Positions 24,574-34,400 are shown, counted from the first letter of the stretch. The stretch is DNA of 64,000 bases from an uncultured Marvinbryantia sp. (GCF_905201705.1 NZ_CAJKOX010000014.1:28209-92208); one strand, 5' to 3'. Notes: generated by a model from the letters alone, not told the origin. Numbers and translations are program-made.

Positions 24574-25573
24574 GAAAATAGCTCCCCGCATTTGTGCGGT
24601 GCTGGCATTTGTGATATTGTTCGAGAGTGTTGCGCGCTTCGCTTATGAGGGATGGACGACCTTCTCGCTTGCCTCCAAACGGGAACGCAGTGACCTGAAG
24701 GGAACGATCGATACGCTGTACTGCGGCACCTCGATTGCCGCACGCGGCATTCAGCCGGTGATACTGGATGAGGCGCTCGGAACGACAGGGTTTAATATTG
24801 CCACAAACACGCAGCCCCTGAAGGGAACCTATTATCTGATACAGGAGACGGCAGAGGAAAATCCGGTAAAGCAGATTTATCTGGTGCTTTCGGTTTCCAC
24901 GCTGAAGAAGGAGGCGACGGATCAGGAGTATTTATCTGCCTATGAATATCTGCGCACGATGCGCTGGAAGGCGCGTTACCTGCTTTCTGTCCGCAGCGAG
25001 GGGCTTACGGTATCGTCGCTTCTTTATTCTACACGGATCAGCAAATATCTGAATCTGAAGCAGGTTAAGAAAAATGTCAAAAAGAAGCTGTACAGGACTG
25101 TGGTGCAGAGATACTATGGTAACCGCGGCTGGCGTGCAAGAAAAACGAGTTACGAGGGAGAACGGGCAGGAAAGAAAAACGGTTTTACAGGTTACTGGGA
25201 TGGAAGCAAGGGCATAGCGCAGATTACGGAAGAGTCACTGGAGTATCTGTATAAGATCGCTGATTTTTGCAGAGAAGAGGGAATTGAGCTTAACCTGCTC
25301 CTGACGCCGATTACGCAGGACTACATTGATGGAGCGGGAGATCTGGACAATCTGGATGAGGTATGCCGCGCGCTTGCCGAAGAGATGGATGCAAATTACT
25401 ATAATTTTATGCTCTATAAGGAACGGCAGACGGTATTTACCAATGATCTGTTTGAGGATTACAAGCATATGAATGTGGAGGGCAGCGAGGTATTTTCAGA
25501 GCTTCTGGCGGAGGTACTGCAGAGCAGTGATCCACAGGAATATTTTTATGATAGTATGGAAGAGTTTAAGTAA
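24560..25573 (+). CDS. DltD/SGNH-like membrane-anchored protein
   Basis: 337 residues. One N-terminal membrane anchor (ICAVLAFVILFESVARF) and an extracytoplasmic SGNH-like domain. The nucleophile lies in TLYCGTSIAARG (Ser58) and the C-terminal catalytic pair in EDYKHMNVEG near residue 300. This matches the architecture of DltD and AlgJ/AlgX-type partners of MBOAT enzymes, which complete transfer to the wall polymer. Start chosen at the ATG 8 nt behind ACAGGAGG, not at a TTG 6 nt earlier. The middle region is basic and variable. Confidence 0.8.
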   Translation: MRNFKKIAPRICAVLAFVILFESVARFAYEGWTTFSLASKRERSDLKGTIDTLYCGTSIAARGIQPVILDEALGTTGFNIATNTQPLKGTYYLIQETAEENPVKQIYLVLSVSTLKKEATDQEYLSAYEYLRTMRWKARYLLSVRSEGLTVSSLLYSTRISKYLNLKQVKKNVKKKLYRTVVQRYYGNRGWRARKTSYEGERAGKKNGFTGYWDGSKGIAQITEESLEYLYKIADFCREEGIELNLLLTPITQDYIDGAGDLDNLDEVCRALAEEMDANYYNFMLYKERQTVFTNDLFEDYKHMNVEGSEVFSELLAEVLQSSDPQEYFYDSMEEFK

Positions 25574-25593
25574 GGATTAAAGGAGGAAGAGGC

Positions 25594-26586
25594 ATGAGCG
25601 GATGTGTAAGGTGCGGATTACCGGAAAATTATGCGGGAATTAAGCTGGATGAGCATGGAGTGTGCAATTACTGTCATTTCTACGATGAACACAGGTCGGA
25701 GCTGACAGACTATGAGGCGCTGGAAAAGAAATTTGCGGCGGAGATCGAGAAGGCAAAGGAGAAGGCGAAGGAAAACGGCGCGAAATATGACTGCATCGTC
25801 GGTGTGAGCGGCGGAAAGGACGGCGCATACATCACCTATCAGTTAAAGCACAAATATGGAATGCGCGTACTCACCTACACGCTGGACAATGGATTTTCTA
25901 CCGATTTCGGAAAGAATAATATTGCAAATCTGCTGGATAAGCTGGATGTGGATCACATCCGCATCACGGTAAATGAGTCGAAGCTCCGCGGGTATTATTC
26001 CGCCTGCATGAAGCTGATGCACAATTTCTGCAGCGTTTGTTTCCATCTTTGCCACTACTACAGTCATCTGCTGGCGTCGCAGTATAAGATTCCGCTGATC
26101 GTCAACGGAAGAACGCATATGCAGGTGCTGCAGGCGGCGGACTGCACAAAAGGCATCGAGCCGTTTGAAATTTCACGTAATCTTGCCGATTTCGAGTATC
26201 AGATGTTTGGACGTCTGGTGGAAAAAATGGCGAAGACGAAGCGCCTTGATTATCTGCCGGAGGCGGAGGTGACGTCGCTTTCCTACTTTATGTATCACGA
26301 TGTGACGGATGAGGAGAAGATGGCGTTCCTGCAGGAGAAGATTGGCTGGAACCGTCCGAAGAGCACTGTTCCGCATCCGGACTGCTGGGCGCATCATATT
26401 GCGGAGAAATGCAGCATTGAGAAGCTTGGGTATCCGGTGCGCACCGGTGAGCTTGCCGTGTTTGCGCGCGAGGGCAGCATGCCGGTGGAGGAATCTATCG
26501 CGGAGCGCGAAAAGGATGCGGAATATTTCAGCACGGTCGATCCGGAGCTGGAGGCGCGCTTTTACGAAAGAATCAAAAAGCGCTGA
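25594..26586 (+). CDS. PP-loop amidotransferase, N-acetyl sugar amidotransferase-like
   Basis: 330 residues. The N-terminal zinc-type cysteines CVRCGLP and CNYCHFY precede a PP-loop ATPase site CIVGVSGGKDGAY, as in WbpG/PseA-like enzymes that aminate N-acetyl sugars or amidate uronates after adenylating them. Further Cys/His clusters occur in CSVCFHLCHYYSH and HPDCWAHH. The usual ammonia-channelling partners HisH and HisF are not adjacent, so the nitrogen or sulfur source is unclear. It is the last gene of the dlt-like operon (AGGAGG, 20-nt gap). Confidence 0.78.
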   Translation: MSGCVRCGLPENYAGIKLDEHGVCNYCHFYDEHRSELTDYEALEKKFAAEIEKAKEKAKENGAKYDCIVGVSGGKDGAYITYQLKHKYGMRVLTYTLDNGFSTDFGKNNIANLLDKLDVDHIRITVNESKLRGYYSACMKLMHNFCSVCFHLCHYYSHLLASQYKIPLIVNGRTHMQVLQAADCTKGIEPFEISRNLADFEYQMFGRLVEKMAKTKRLDYLPEAEVTSLSYFMYHDVTDEEKMAFLQEKIGWNRPKSTVPHPDCWAHHIAEKCSIEKLGYPVRTGELAVFAREGSMPVEESIAEREKDAEYFSTVDPELEARFYERIKKR

Positions 26587-26640
26587 ATATTTTCCGCCTG
26601 AATGCAGAAACTACCTCTCAGAAATGATGAGGAGGCTGCT

Positions 26641-27528
26641 ATGCTTGGAGATTTTAACGTGCGCACGGACCTTGCGCTGGAGGCGAAGGAGAGCTTTGAG
26701 GAGGACGATGTAGAGATCCGCGGGGTGCGGGTCGAGGAAGAGACGGATGAGGAACGTGAGATATACACAACCATTGTGAGAATCGAGACGGAGAACGGGG
26801 CAAGGACCATGGGAAAACCGGTGGGCACTTACATTACGCTGGAGGCGCCGAACATGTCGTCCGAGGATGAAGACTATCACCGGGAGATTTCCGAGGCGCT
26901 TGCCGGTCATCTTGGCCAGCTTTTGGGAGAAAAGGAGCAGACGGTCCTGGTGGTCGGCCTTGGGAACCGCGAGGTGACACCGGACGCCCTCGGACCGCAG
27001 GTGGTCGGAAATCTGCGGGTGACGCGCCACATTGCGAAGGAGTACGGGCGCGCGTCGCTGGAGGGCAACGCGCATCTGGTGAGCGCGATCGTGCCGGGCG
27101 TGATGGCGCAGACCGGTATGGAGACACTGGAGATCATCCGCGGTGTGGTGCAGGAGACGGCGCCGCAGGCGGTGATCGTGGTGGATGCGCTGGCGGCGAG
27201 GAGCACCCGGCGCTTAAACCGCACGATCCAGATCACGGACACCGGCATCAATCCCGGCTCCGGCGTCGGCAACCACCGCAACGGCATCAATGAGGAAGCG
27301 CTTGGCGTGCCGGTGATCGCAATCGGCGTGCCGACGGTCGTCGATGCCGCTACGATCGTCAACGACACTATGGAGCACTTAATTGACACGAAGGAGCGCA
27401 GACAGAGCCTGCGGGAGCAGATATCTCCGCAGTTAAATACCATGTTTGTGACGCCGAAGGACATTGACGAGACGATCAAACGCGTCAGCTACACGATATC
27501 CGAGGGGCTGAATATCGCGCTGTCTTGA
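26641..27528 (+). CDS. gpr: GPR germination endopeptidase
   Basis: Protease that degrades small acid-soluble spore proteins during germination. 295 residues, starting with the NVRTDLALEA segment at which the zymogen is processed. The conserved TVLVVGLGNREVTPDALGP, VPGVMAQTGMET, VDALAARS and GINPGSGVGNHR motifs are intact. GAGGAGG precedes the ATG; earlier in-frame starts are not conserved. Shows the organism forms spores. spoIIP follows directly. Confidence 0.95.
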   Translation: MLGDFNVRTDLALEAKESFEEDDVEIRGVRVEEETDEEREIYTTIVRIETENGARTMGKPVGTYITLEAPNMSSEDEDYHREISEALAGHLGQLLGEKEQTVLVVGLGNREVTPDALGPQVVGNLRVTRHIAKEYGRASLEGNAHLVSAIVPGVMAQTGMETLEIIRGVVQETAPQAVIVVDALAARSTRRLNRTIQITDTGINPGSGVGNHRNGINEEALGVPVIAIGVPTVVDAATIVNDTMEHLIDTKERRQSLREQISPQLNTMFVTPKDIDETIKRVSYTISEGLNIALS

Positions 27529-27592
27529 AATGGTCATAAAATCACCCGGACGTGCATAGGATATAGTACTACATGCGGTAAGGGTGGACAAG

Positions 27593-28789
27593 ATGAAGCT
27601 TCTGGACAGGATCATTCAGGCGGTTCTCACCTGTGCGCTGCTTGCGCTGGGCGGCTATATCATCGTGCGCAGCGTGGCGATCGCGGGCGAGAACGGTCTG
27701 TTTAAAAATACGCCGCTGCTCTCAGCGGTTTACGAAAAGATGGAAGAATGGACGGCGGGTACTTACATACCCGTCATTTCCTATGTCTCGGAGGAGACGG
27801 AAAAACCCGATATCCTGCTGGAAATGGAGGATCAGATGTTCCCGGTGTACGGGTACGTCAGACGGCAGCAGGAAAATGAGGCGCAGGTGGAGAGCAGGGA
27901 GGAGTACGAGCTGATCCTGCGGGCGCAGGCGCAGGCGGAGGAAAACAAGCGCCCGCGTGAGACGGAAAGCTATACGGCTCAGACGGAAGAGGGCGCCGCC
28001 GGAGAGAATCCTTTATGGGATTTTCAGTATCTTCTGAATCACTATTTTTCTATGGATATGACGACGACCATCGACGCGCAGCGGCTGGACGGGCGCACAC
28101 TGCTTTCTATGGATATGACGATGGAGCGGGATTCCTCACAGCCGCAGATCCTGATCTATCACTCGCATTCGCAGGAGGCGTTCGCCGATTCGGTGGAGGG
28201 CGATCCGTCCACGACAATTGTGGGAATCGGAGACTATCTCGCACAGATCCTGCGCGAGGATTACGGCTACAATGTGATTCATGAGGACGGCGTGTTTGAC
28301 CTGGTGGACGGCGTGCTGGACCGCAATCTCGCCTATGATTTTTCTGAGGTGGCGGTGACGGAGATACTGGAGCAATACCCTTCTATTGAGATCGTGATCG
28401 ACCTGCACCGCGACGGCGTGGACGGAACGCGTTTTGTGACAGAATACAATGGAAAGCCGGCGGCACAGCTGATGTTTATTGCCGGGATGAGCCGGACAGC
28501 CGACGGGCAGGACATCGCTTATCTTCCCAATTCCTATATCCAGGATAACCTGGCGTTCGCCCTGCAGCTTCAGCTCGCGGCGGAAGAGGAGACGCCGGAG
28601 CTGATGCGCAATATTTATCTGATGGCTTACCGGTTCAACCTGCATCTGCGCCCGAAGAGCCTGCTTCTGGAGGCGGGCACGCAGCTCAGCACGGTGGCGG
28701 AGGAAAAAAACGCGATGGAGGCGTTTGCGATGATACTTGATAAAGTGCTGCAGGGCGAAGCAGGTCCTTCGGGGGAGCGGAGCGAATAG
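27593..28789 (+). CDS. spoIIP: Stage II sporulation protein P
   Basis: 398-residue peptidoglycan amidase/endopeptidase that, with SpoIID and SpoIIM, drives engulfment of the forespore. N-terminal membrane anchor (VLTCALLALGGYIIV), a variable Glu-rich linker, and the catalytic domain with ILIYHSHSQEAF, GIGDYLAQIL, VIDLHRDGVDGT and LLLEAGTQLST. The two His and the Glu are the expected zinc ligands. ATG chosen 9 nt after an in-frame GTG because it follows AGGGTGG. gpr-spoIIP order is conserved in clostridia. Confidence 0.94.
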   Translation: MKLLDRIIQAVLTCALLALGGYIIVRSVAIAGENGLFKNTPLLSAVYEKMEEWTAGTYIPVISYVSEETEKPDILLEMEDQMFPVYGYVRRQQENEAQVESREEYELILRAQAQAEENKRPRETESYTAQTEEGAAGENPLWDFQYLLNHYFSMDMTTTIDAQRLDGRTLLSMDMTMERDSSQPQILIYHSHSQEAFADSVEGDPSTTIVGIGDYLAQILREDYGYNVIHEDGVFDLVDGVLDRNLAYDFSEVAVTEILEQYPSIEIVIDLHRDGVDGTRFVTEYNGKPAAQLMFIAGMSRTADGQDIAYLPNSYIQDNLAFALQLQLAAEEETPELMRNIYLMAYRFNLHLRPKSLLLEAGTQLSTVAEEKNAMEAFAMILDKVLQGEAGPSGERSE

Positions 28790-28814
28790 TAACCGCCTGA
28801 GCATGGGGAATGGC

Positions 28815-28844
28815 TTTACAAATATTTGGAAGATATGTTACAAT
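28815..28844 (+). promoter_or_regulatory. Promoter of lepA-hemW
   Basis: TTTACA, 18-nt spacer, TGT-TACAAT (extended -10). Leader of about 45 nt. Confidence 0.6.
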
Positions 28845-28895
28845 GGGCTGGACGCAAAATGCGTGCATATGAGAACACAGCAGAGGACGGATAGC

Positions 28896-30704
28896 ATGAT
28901 AGATCAGAGTAAAATTCGAAATTTTTGTATTATCGCACATATTGATCACGGAAAATCGACGCTGGCGGACCGCATCATTGAGATGACAGGCCTTCTGACC
29001 AGCCGGGAGATGCAGGCGCAGGTGCTTGACAACATGGAGCTGGAGCGCGAGCGCGGGATTACGATCAAGGCGCAGGCGGTGCGAATTATTTACAGGGCAA
29101 AGGATGGGGAGGAGTATATTTTCAACCTCATCGACACTCCGGGACATGTGGATTTTAATTATGAGGTTTCCCGCAGTCTGGCGGCGTGCGACGGCGCGAT
29201 CCTGGTGGTGGACGCGGCGCAGGGCATCGAGGCGCAAACGCTTGCGAATGTGTATCTTGCGCTCGATCACGACCTGGATGTGATGCCGGTCATCAATAAG
29301 ATCGACCTTCCGAGCGCCGATCCGGAGCGTGTGATCAATGAGATCGAGGACGTCATCGGCATTGAAGCGCATGATGCGCCCTTAATTTCCGCGAAGATCG
29401 GCACCAATGTGGAACAGGTGCTGGAGCAGATCGTGGAAAAGATCCCGGCGCCGGAAGGAGATCCGGCAGCGCCGCTGCAGGCGTTGATCTTTGATTCCAT
29501 TTACGATTCCTATAAAGGCGTGATCGTGTTCTGCCGCATCAAGGAGGGCAGCGTGAAAAAGGGGACGCCGATCACTATGATGGCGACGGGTGCGAAGGCG
29601 GAGGTCGTCGAGGTCGGCTATTTTGGTGCCGGGCAGTTTATTCCCTGCGATGAGCTTTCCGCCGGAATGGTCGGCTATCTCACGGCAAGCCTCAAGAATG
29701 TGAAGGACACGCGGGTGGGCGATACCATCACAGGCACGGAGCGCCCGTGCGCGCAGCCGCTTCCGGGCTATAAAAAGGTAAACCCGATGGTTTACTGCGG
29801 CATGTACCCGGCGGACGGCGCAAAGTATCCCGATCTGCGCGACGCGCTGGAAAAGCTTCAGCTCAACGACGCTTCCCTGCAGTTTGAGCCGGAGACGTCG
29901 ATCGCGCTCGGCTTTGGCTTTCGCTGCGGTTTTCTGGGGCTTTTGCATCTGGAGATCATCCAGGAGCGCCTGGAGCGCGAGTACAATCTGGACCTTGTGA
30001 CGACGGCGCCGGGCGTTATCTATAAAGTGCACAAGACGAACGGCGATGTGATCGAGCTGACGAATCCGGCGAATCTGCCAGATCCGTCGGAGATCGAGTA
30101 CATGGAGGAGCCGATCGTCAGCGCGGAGATTATGGTGACGACAGAATTTATCGGTGCGATCATGCAGCTCTGCGAGGAGCGGCGCGGTTCCTATCTCGGC
30201 ATGGAATATATGGAAGAGACACGCGCGCTTTTAAAATACGATCTGCCGCTCAATGAGATCATCTACGATTTCTTTGACGCGCTGAAATCGCGTTCCCGCG
30301 GTTATGCGTCGTTTGATTATGAGATGAAGGGCTACGAGCGTTCTGAGCTGGTGAAGCTGGATATCCTGGTGAACCGCGAGGAGGTGGATGCGCTGTCGTT
30401 CATCGTACACGCGGGCACGGCTTACGAGCGCGGCAGAAAGATGTGCGAAAAGCTGAAGGAGGAAATCCCGCGGCAGCTTTTTGAAATTCCGATCCAGGCG
30501 GCGATCGGAAGCAAGATCATCGCCCGCGAGACGGTAAAGGCGATGCGCAAGGATGTGCTTGCAAAGTGCTATGGCGGTGATATCACCCGAAAGAAAAAGC
30601 TTCTGGAAAAGCAGAAGGAGGGTAAGAAGCGGATGCGCCAGGTGGGAAATGTGGAGATCCCGCAGAAGGCTTTCATGAGCGTGCTGAAGCTGGATGATAA
30701 ATAG
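28896..30704 (+). CDS. lepA: Elongation factor 4 (LepA) GTPase
   Basis: Ribosome-associated GTPase that remodels or back-translocates stalled complexes. 602 residues, family length. GTPase motifs AHIDHGKST, RGITIKAQ, DTPGHVDF and NKIDLPSADP are present, as are the LepA-specific GFRCGFLGLLH region and C-terminal domain. An ATG 27 nt upstream is possible but the family starts at about MIDQSKIRNFCIIAH. Forms an operon with hemW. Confidence 0.96.
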   Translation: MIDQSKIRNFCIIAHIDHGKSTLADRIIEMTGLLTSREMQAQVLDNMELERERGITIKAQAVRIIYRAKDGEEYIFNLIDTPGHVDFNYEVSRSLAACDGAILVVDAAQGIEAQTLANVYLALDHDLDVMPVINKIDLPSADPERVINEIEDVIGIEAHDAPLISAKIGTNVEQVLEQIVEKIPAPEGDPAAPLQALIFDSIYDSYKGVIVFCRIKEGSVKKGTPITMMATGAKAEVVEVGYFGAGQFIPCDELSAGMVGYLTASLKNVKDTRVGDTITGTERPCAQPLPGYKKVNPMVYCGMYPADGAKYPDLRDALEKLQLNDASLQFEPETSIALGFGFRCGFLGLLHLEIIQERLEREYNLDLVTTAPGVIYKVHKTNGDVIELTNPANLPDPSEIEYMEEPIVSAEIMVTTEFIGAIMQLCEERRGSYLGMEYMEETRALLKYDLPLNEIIYDFFDALKSRSRGYASFDYEMKGYERSELVKLDILVNREEVDALSFIVHAGTAYERGRKMCEKLKEEIPRQLFEIPIQAAIGSKIIARETVKAMRKDVLAKCYGGDITRKKKLLEKQKEGKKRMRQVGNVEIPQKAFMSVLKLDDK

Positions 30705-30713
30705 GAGAGACTT

Positions 30714-31862
30714 ATGAGACCACTGCAGATTTATATTCATATTCCGTTCTGCGTAAGGAAATGTGCTTATTGCGATTTCCTGTCTTTTGCGGCGGAGGAG
30801 GAGACGAAGCGCGCGTATATCCGTATGCTGCTTCGGGAAATAGAAGCGTGGGAGGACCGCGGGGATGCTTGCATCTCCACGGTCTTTTTTGGCGGCGGAA
30901 CGCCCTCCGTGCTGCCGGCGGAGGATATCGCGGCGGTGCTGGCGGCGCTTGAAAAGAAATTTCCGTTTGAAGAGAAGACGGAGATCACGGTGGAATGCAA
31001 TCCGGGCACGCTGACGGCGGACAAGCTGAAAAGCTACCTGCAGGCAGGGATCAACCGCCTCAGCATCGGGCTTCAGTCGGCGCAGGAGGCGGAGCTTAAA
31101 CTGCTTGGCAGGATCCATACCTGGGAGGAATTTCTGGAGAGCTACCGGCTTTCAAGAGCTGCGGGATTTCAGAATATCAACGTCGATCTGATGTCGGCGC
31201 TTCCGGGGCAGTCGCGGGAGACATGGCGCGATACGCTGGAAAAAGTGCTTGCCCTGTCGCCGGAGCATATTTCCGCCTACAGCCTGATCATTGAGGAGGG
31301 AACGCCGTTTTACGAGCGTTACCAGACGGACGCGCTGCGCCGGGAGCGCGGAGATGCCTGCGAAATATTGCCTTCCGAGGAGGAGGAGCGCGCGATGTAT
31401 CATCTGACGGAGAAGCTGCTTTCGGAGAGATGCTATGCGCGCTATGAGATATCAAACTACGCGCTGCCGGGCTTTGCCTGCCGCCACAACTGCGGCTACT
31501 GGGAGCGCCGGGAGTATAAGGGCTTCGGTCTTGGTGCGGCATCACTGGTGGACCATACGCGCTTTTCCAATACATCAGATATGCGGAAATATCTGGCGGG
31601 ACGCTGGACGGGGGAAGCGCCGCAGCATCTGACGCGCGAAGAAGAAATCGAGGAGACGATGTTCCTTGGGCTTCGTCTGCGCGCGGGTGTGTCCTTTGCG
31701 CGTTTTCGTGAAAGCTTTGGAGTGGAAATGGAAGAGGTTTACGGGGAGGTTTTGCAAAAAGCAGAGCGGCAGGGGCTGCTCGTGTGCACAAAAGAGGCAG
31801 TGCGCCTCACGGAATACGGGACGGATATCAGCAACTATGTTTTAGCGGAGTTTCTATTATAA
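30714..31862 (+). CDS. hemW: HemW-like radical SAM heme chaperone
   Basis: 382 residues. IHIPFCVRKCAYCDF holds the CxxxCxxC motif that binds the 4Fe-4S/SAM cluster. GGGTPSVL, RLSIGLQSAQEAELKLLGR and the C-terminal HemN-like region follow. It resembles coproporphyrinogen III oxidase HemN but has the HemW pattern, a heme chaperone in characterised bacteria. It directly follows lepA (AGGAGAG, 9-nt gap), an order conserved in Firmicutes. Confidence 0.92.
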   Translation: MRPLQIYIHIPFCVRKCAYCDFLSFAAEEETKRAYIRMLLREIEAWEDRGDACISTVFFGGGTPSVLPAEDIAAVLAALEKKFPFEEKTEITVECNPGTLTADKLKSYLQAGINRLSIGLQSAQEAELKLLGRIHTWEEFLESYRLSRAAGFQNINVDLMSALPGQSRETWRDTLEKVLALSPEHISAYSLIIEEGTPFYERYQTDALRRERGDACEILPSEEEERAMYHLTEKLLSERCYARYEISNYALPGFACRHNCGYWERREYKGFGLGAASLVDHTRFSNTSDMRKYLAGRWTGEAPQHLTREEEIEETMFLGLRLRAGVSFARFRESFGVEMEEVYGEVLQKAERQGLLVCTKEAVRLTEYGTDISNYVLAEFLL

Positions 31863-31883
31863 GAACACAGAGTAAAAAGAATA

Positions 31884-31912
31884 TTGTAGAATGGAAAAAA
31901 GTGTGGTATGAT
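31884..31912 (+). promoter_or_regulatory. Promoter of leuS
   Basis: TTGTAG, 17-nt spacer, TATGAT. The 65-nt leader is too short for a T-box and none is visible. Confidence 0.6.
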
Positions 31913-31984
31913 GAGGTCTGATAGTTTTACTGCCGCTGTATTTAGAGAGCAGTCTGTCAGAATTTATATGAGCGGGGAATGATT

Positions 31985-34387
31985 ATGCGACACGAATTTA
32001 GAAAAATTGAGCCGAAATGGCAGAAAAAATGGGATGAAGCAGGGATTTTTCATGCAGTAGATAATGGAGACAAGCCGAAATTCTACGGACTGGTAGAATT
32101 TCCTTACCCGAGCGGAGCGGGAATGCATGTGGGACACATCAAAGCGTATTCCAGCCTTGAGGTGATCTCCAGAAAGCGCCGCATGGAGGGATACAACGTA
32201 CTGTTTCCCATCGGCTTTGACGCATTTGGTCTGCCGACGGAGAATTACGCGATCAAGACGGGACAGCATCCGCGGAAGATCACGGATGAAAATATTGTAA
32301 AATTCACGAACCAGTTAAAGAAGGTTGGCTTTTCCTTCGACTGGGATCGTGTGATCGATACGACGGAGGAAGATTACTACAAATGGACGCAGTGGATCTT
32401 CCTGAAAATGTTTGAAAAGGGACTTGTGTTCCGCGATACGGCGCTGGTAAATTACTGCCCGTCCTGCAAGGTTGTGCTTTCCAACGAGGACAGCCAGGGC
32501 GGAAAATGCGATATCTGCCACAGCGATATCGTTCAGAAATCAAAGACAGTATGGTATCTGCGGATCACAGAGTATGCAGACAAGCTTCTGGAAGGACTGG
32601 ATACGGTGGATTACCTTCCGAATATCCGCCAGCAGCAGGTGAACTGGATCGGAAAATCGACCGGCGCTTTTGTGGATTTCAGGCTTTCCGGCAAGGACGA
32701 CAGCTTCCAGATCTACACGACGCGTCCGGATACGCTTTTCGGCGTTACCTTTATGGTTATCGCGCCGGAGCATCCGCTGATCGATAAATATGCGTCCGAG
32801 ATCAAAAATATGGACGCGATCCAGGCATATCGCGAGGAGTGCGCGAAAAAAACGGAATTTGAGCGCACGCAGCTCGTGAAGGATAAGACCGGTGTGCGTA
32901 TTGAGGGCATTGCGGCTTCTCATCCGCTCACAGGAAAGGATATTCCGATCTACATCGCCGATTATGTTATGATGGGCTATGGTACTGGCGCGATCATGGC
33001 GGTACCGGCGCATGACGACCGCGACTATGAATTTGCGAAGAAGTTTGGCATTGATATTATCCAGGTCATCGAGGGCGGCAATATCGAGGAGGCTGCCTAT
33101 GCTGGAGACGGTAAGATGATCAATTCTGAATTCCTCAACGGCTACACCAACAAAAAGGATTCCATCGCCCGTATGATCGAGGAGCTGGAAAAGCTCGGCG
33201 TTGGAAAGGCTGGCGTGCAGTATAAGATGAAGGACTGGGCGTTCAACCGCCAGAGATACTGGGGCGAGCCGATCCCGATCGTACATTGCCCGCACTGCGG
33301 CGTGGTTCCGGTTCCTTATGAGGAGCTGCCGCTGCGTCTGCCGAAGGTAGAGAACTTCGAGCCGGGGCAGGAGGGCGAATCTCCGCTGGCGCGCATCGAT
33401 TCCTTTGTAAACTGCAAGTGTCCGAAGTGCGGCGGCGACGCAAAGCGCGAGACTGATACGATGCCGCAGTGGGCGGGTTCCTCCTGGTACTTCCTGCGCT
33501 ACATCGATCCGCACAACAATGATGCGCTTGCGGATATGGAAAAGCTGAAATACTGGATGCCGGTCGACTGGTACAACGGCGGTATGGAGCATGTCACCAG
33601 ACATATGATCTACTCCCGTTTCTGGCACCATTTCCTGTACGATATCGGTGCTGTCAACACGCCGGAGCCGTATGCAAAGCGCACGGCGCAGGGACTGATC
33701 CTCGGACCGGACGGCGATAAGATGAGCAAATCCAAGGGAAATGTGGTCGATCCGCTGGATGTGGTGGAGGAGTACGGCGCTGACGTACTGCGCACGTATG
33801 TGCTGTTCATGGGCGACTATGGCGCTGCAACGCCGTGGAGTGAAAATTCTGTGAAGGGCTGCAAACGCTTTCTGGAGCGTGTGGCTGCGCTTACCGACAT
33901 GGTGTCGGGTGAGGGTGTGACGCCGGAGCTGGAGACGTCATTCCACAAGACCATCAAGAAGGTGTCGAACGATCTGGAGGAGACGAAGTTTAACACCGCG
34001 ATCGCGGCGCTGATGGGATTGGTAAATGAGATTTATGCGAAGGGCTCCCTCACAAAGGATGAGCTTGTCACGCTGATCAAGCTGCTCTGCCCGATCGCTC
34101 CGCATATCTGCGAGGAAATCTGGGAAACACTTGGCGGCGAGGGCTTCCTGTCGCTTGCGTCCTGGCCGCAGTACGAGGAGAGCAAGACCATCGACGCGAT
34201 GGTGGAGGTCGGTGTACAGATCAACGGTAAGGTGCGCGGAGCGGTAGCGCTTCCGGCAGGCTGTGACAAGGACGAAGCAATCCGTCTGGTGCTCGCGGAC
34301 GGCAAGATCCACTCCCTTGTGGACGGCAAGACCGTTGTGAAGGAAATCTACGTTCCGAATAAGATTGTCAATCTGGTTGTAAAATAA
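31985..34387 (+). CDS. leuS: Leucyl-tRNA synthetase
   Basis: 800-residue class I synthetase. The HIGH motif appears as MHVGHIKAY, the KMSKS loop as DKMSKSKGN. The CP1 editing domain has TTRPDTLFGVTF, and zinc-ribbon cysteines occur at YCPSCKVVL/GKCDICH and HCPHCGVV/CKCPKCGG. The start behind GGGGA gives MRHEFRKIEPKWQ; an ATG six bases earlier would sit directly on that ribosome site. Monocistronic, ended by a bidirectional hairpin. Confidence 0.96.
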   Translation: MRHEFRKIEPKWQKKWDEAGIFHAVDNGDKPKFYGLVEFPYPSGAGMHVGHIKAYSSLEVISRKRRMEGYNVLFPIGFDAFGLPTENYAIKTGQHPRKITDENIVKFTNQLKKVGFSFDWDRVIDTTEEDYYKWTQWIFLKMFEKGLVFRDTALVNYCPSCKVVLSNEDSQGGKCDICHSDIVQKSKTVWYLRITEYADKLLEGLDTVDYLPNIRQQQVNWIGKSTGAFVDFRLSGKDDSFQIYTTRPDTLFGVTFMVIAPEHPLIDKYASEIKNMDAIQAYREECAKKTEFERTQLVKDKTGVRIEGIAASHPLTGKDIPIYIADYVMMGYGTGAIMAVPAHDDRDYEFAKKFGIDIIQVIEGGNIEEAAYAGDGKMINSEFLNGYTNKKDSIARMIEELEKLGVGKAGVQYKMKDWAFNRQRYWGEPIPIVHCPHCGVVPVPYEELPLRLPKVENFEPGQEGESPLARIDSFVNCKCPKCGGDAKRETDTMPQWAGSSWYFLRYIDPHNNDALADMEKLKYWMPVDWYNGGMEHVTRHMIYSRFWHHFLYDIGAVNTPEPYAKRTAQGLILGPDGDKMSKSKGNVVDPLDVVEEYGADVLRTYVLFMGDYGAATPWSENSVKGCKRFLERVAALTDMVSGEGVTPELETSFHKTIKKVSNDLEETKFNTAIAALMGLVNEIYAKGSLTKDELVTLIKLLCPIAPHICEEIWETLGGEGFLSLASWPQYEESKTIDAMVEVGVQINGKVRGAVALPAGCDKDEAIRLVLADGKIHSLVDGKTVVKEIYVPNKIVNLVVK

Positions 34388-34400
34388 AAAGAATACAGAC

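Noticed and set aside
20135..25573. Classical dltXABCD operon
   Set aside because: Gene order differs, no dltX is visible, and the extra GNAT, ligase tail and PP-loop gene do not belong to the standard set, so D-alanine specificity is not assumed.
31863..31984. Possible T-box for leuS
   Set aside because: No GGGTGGNACC-like sequence and no terminator; the leader after the promoter is about 65 nt, too short.
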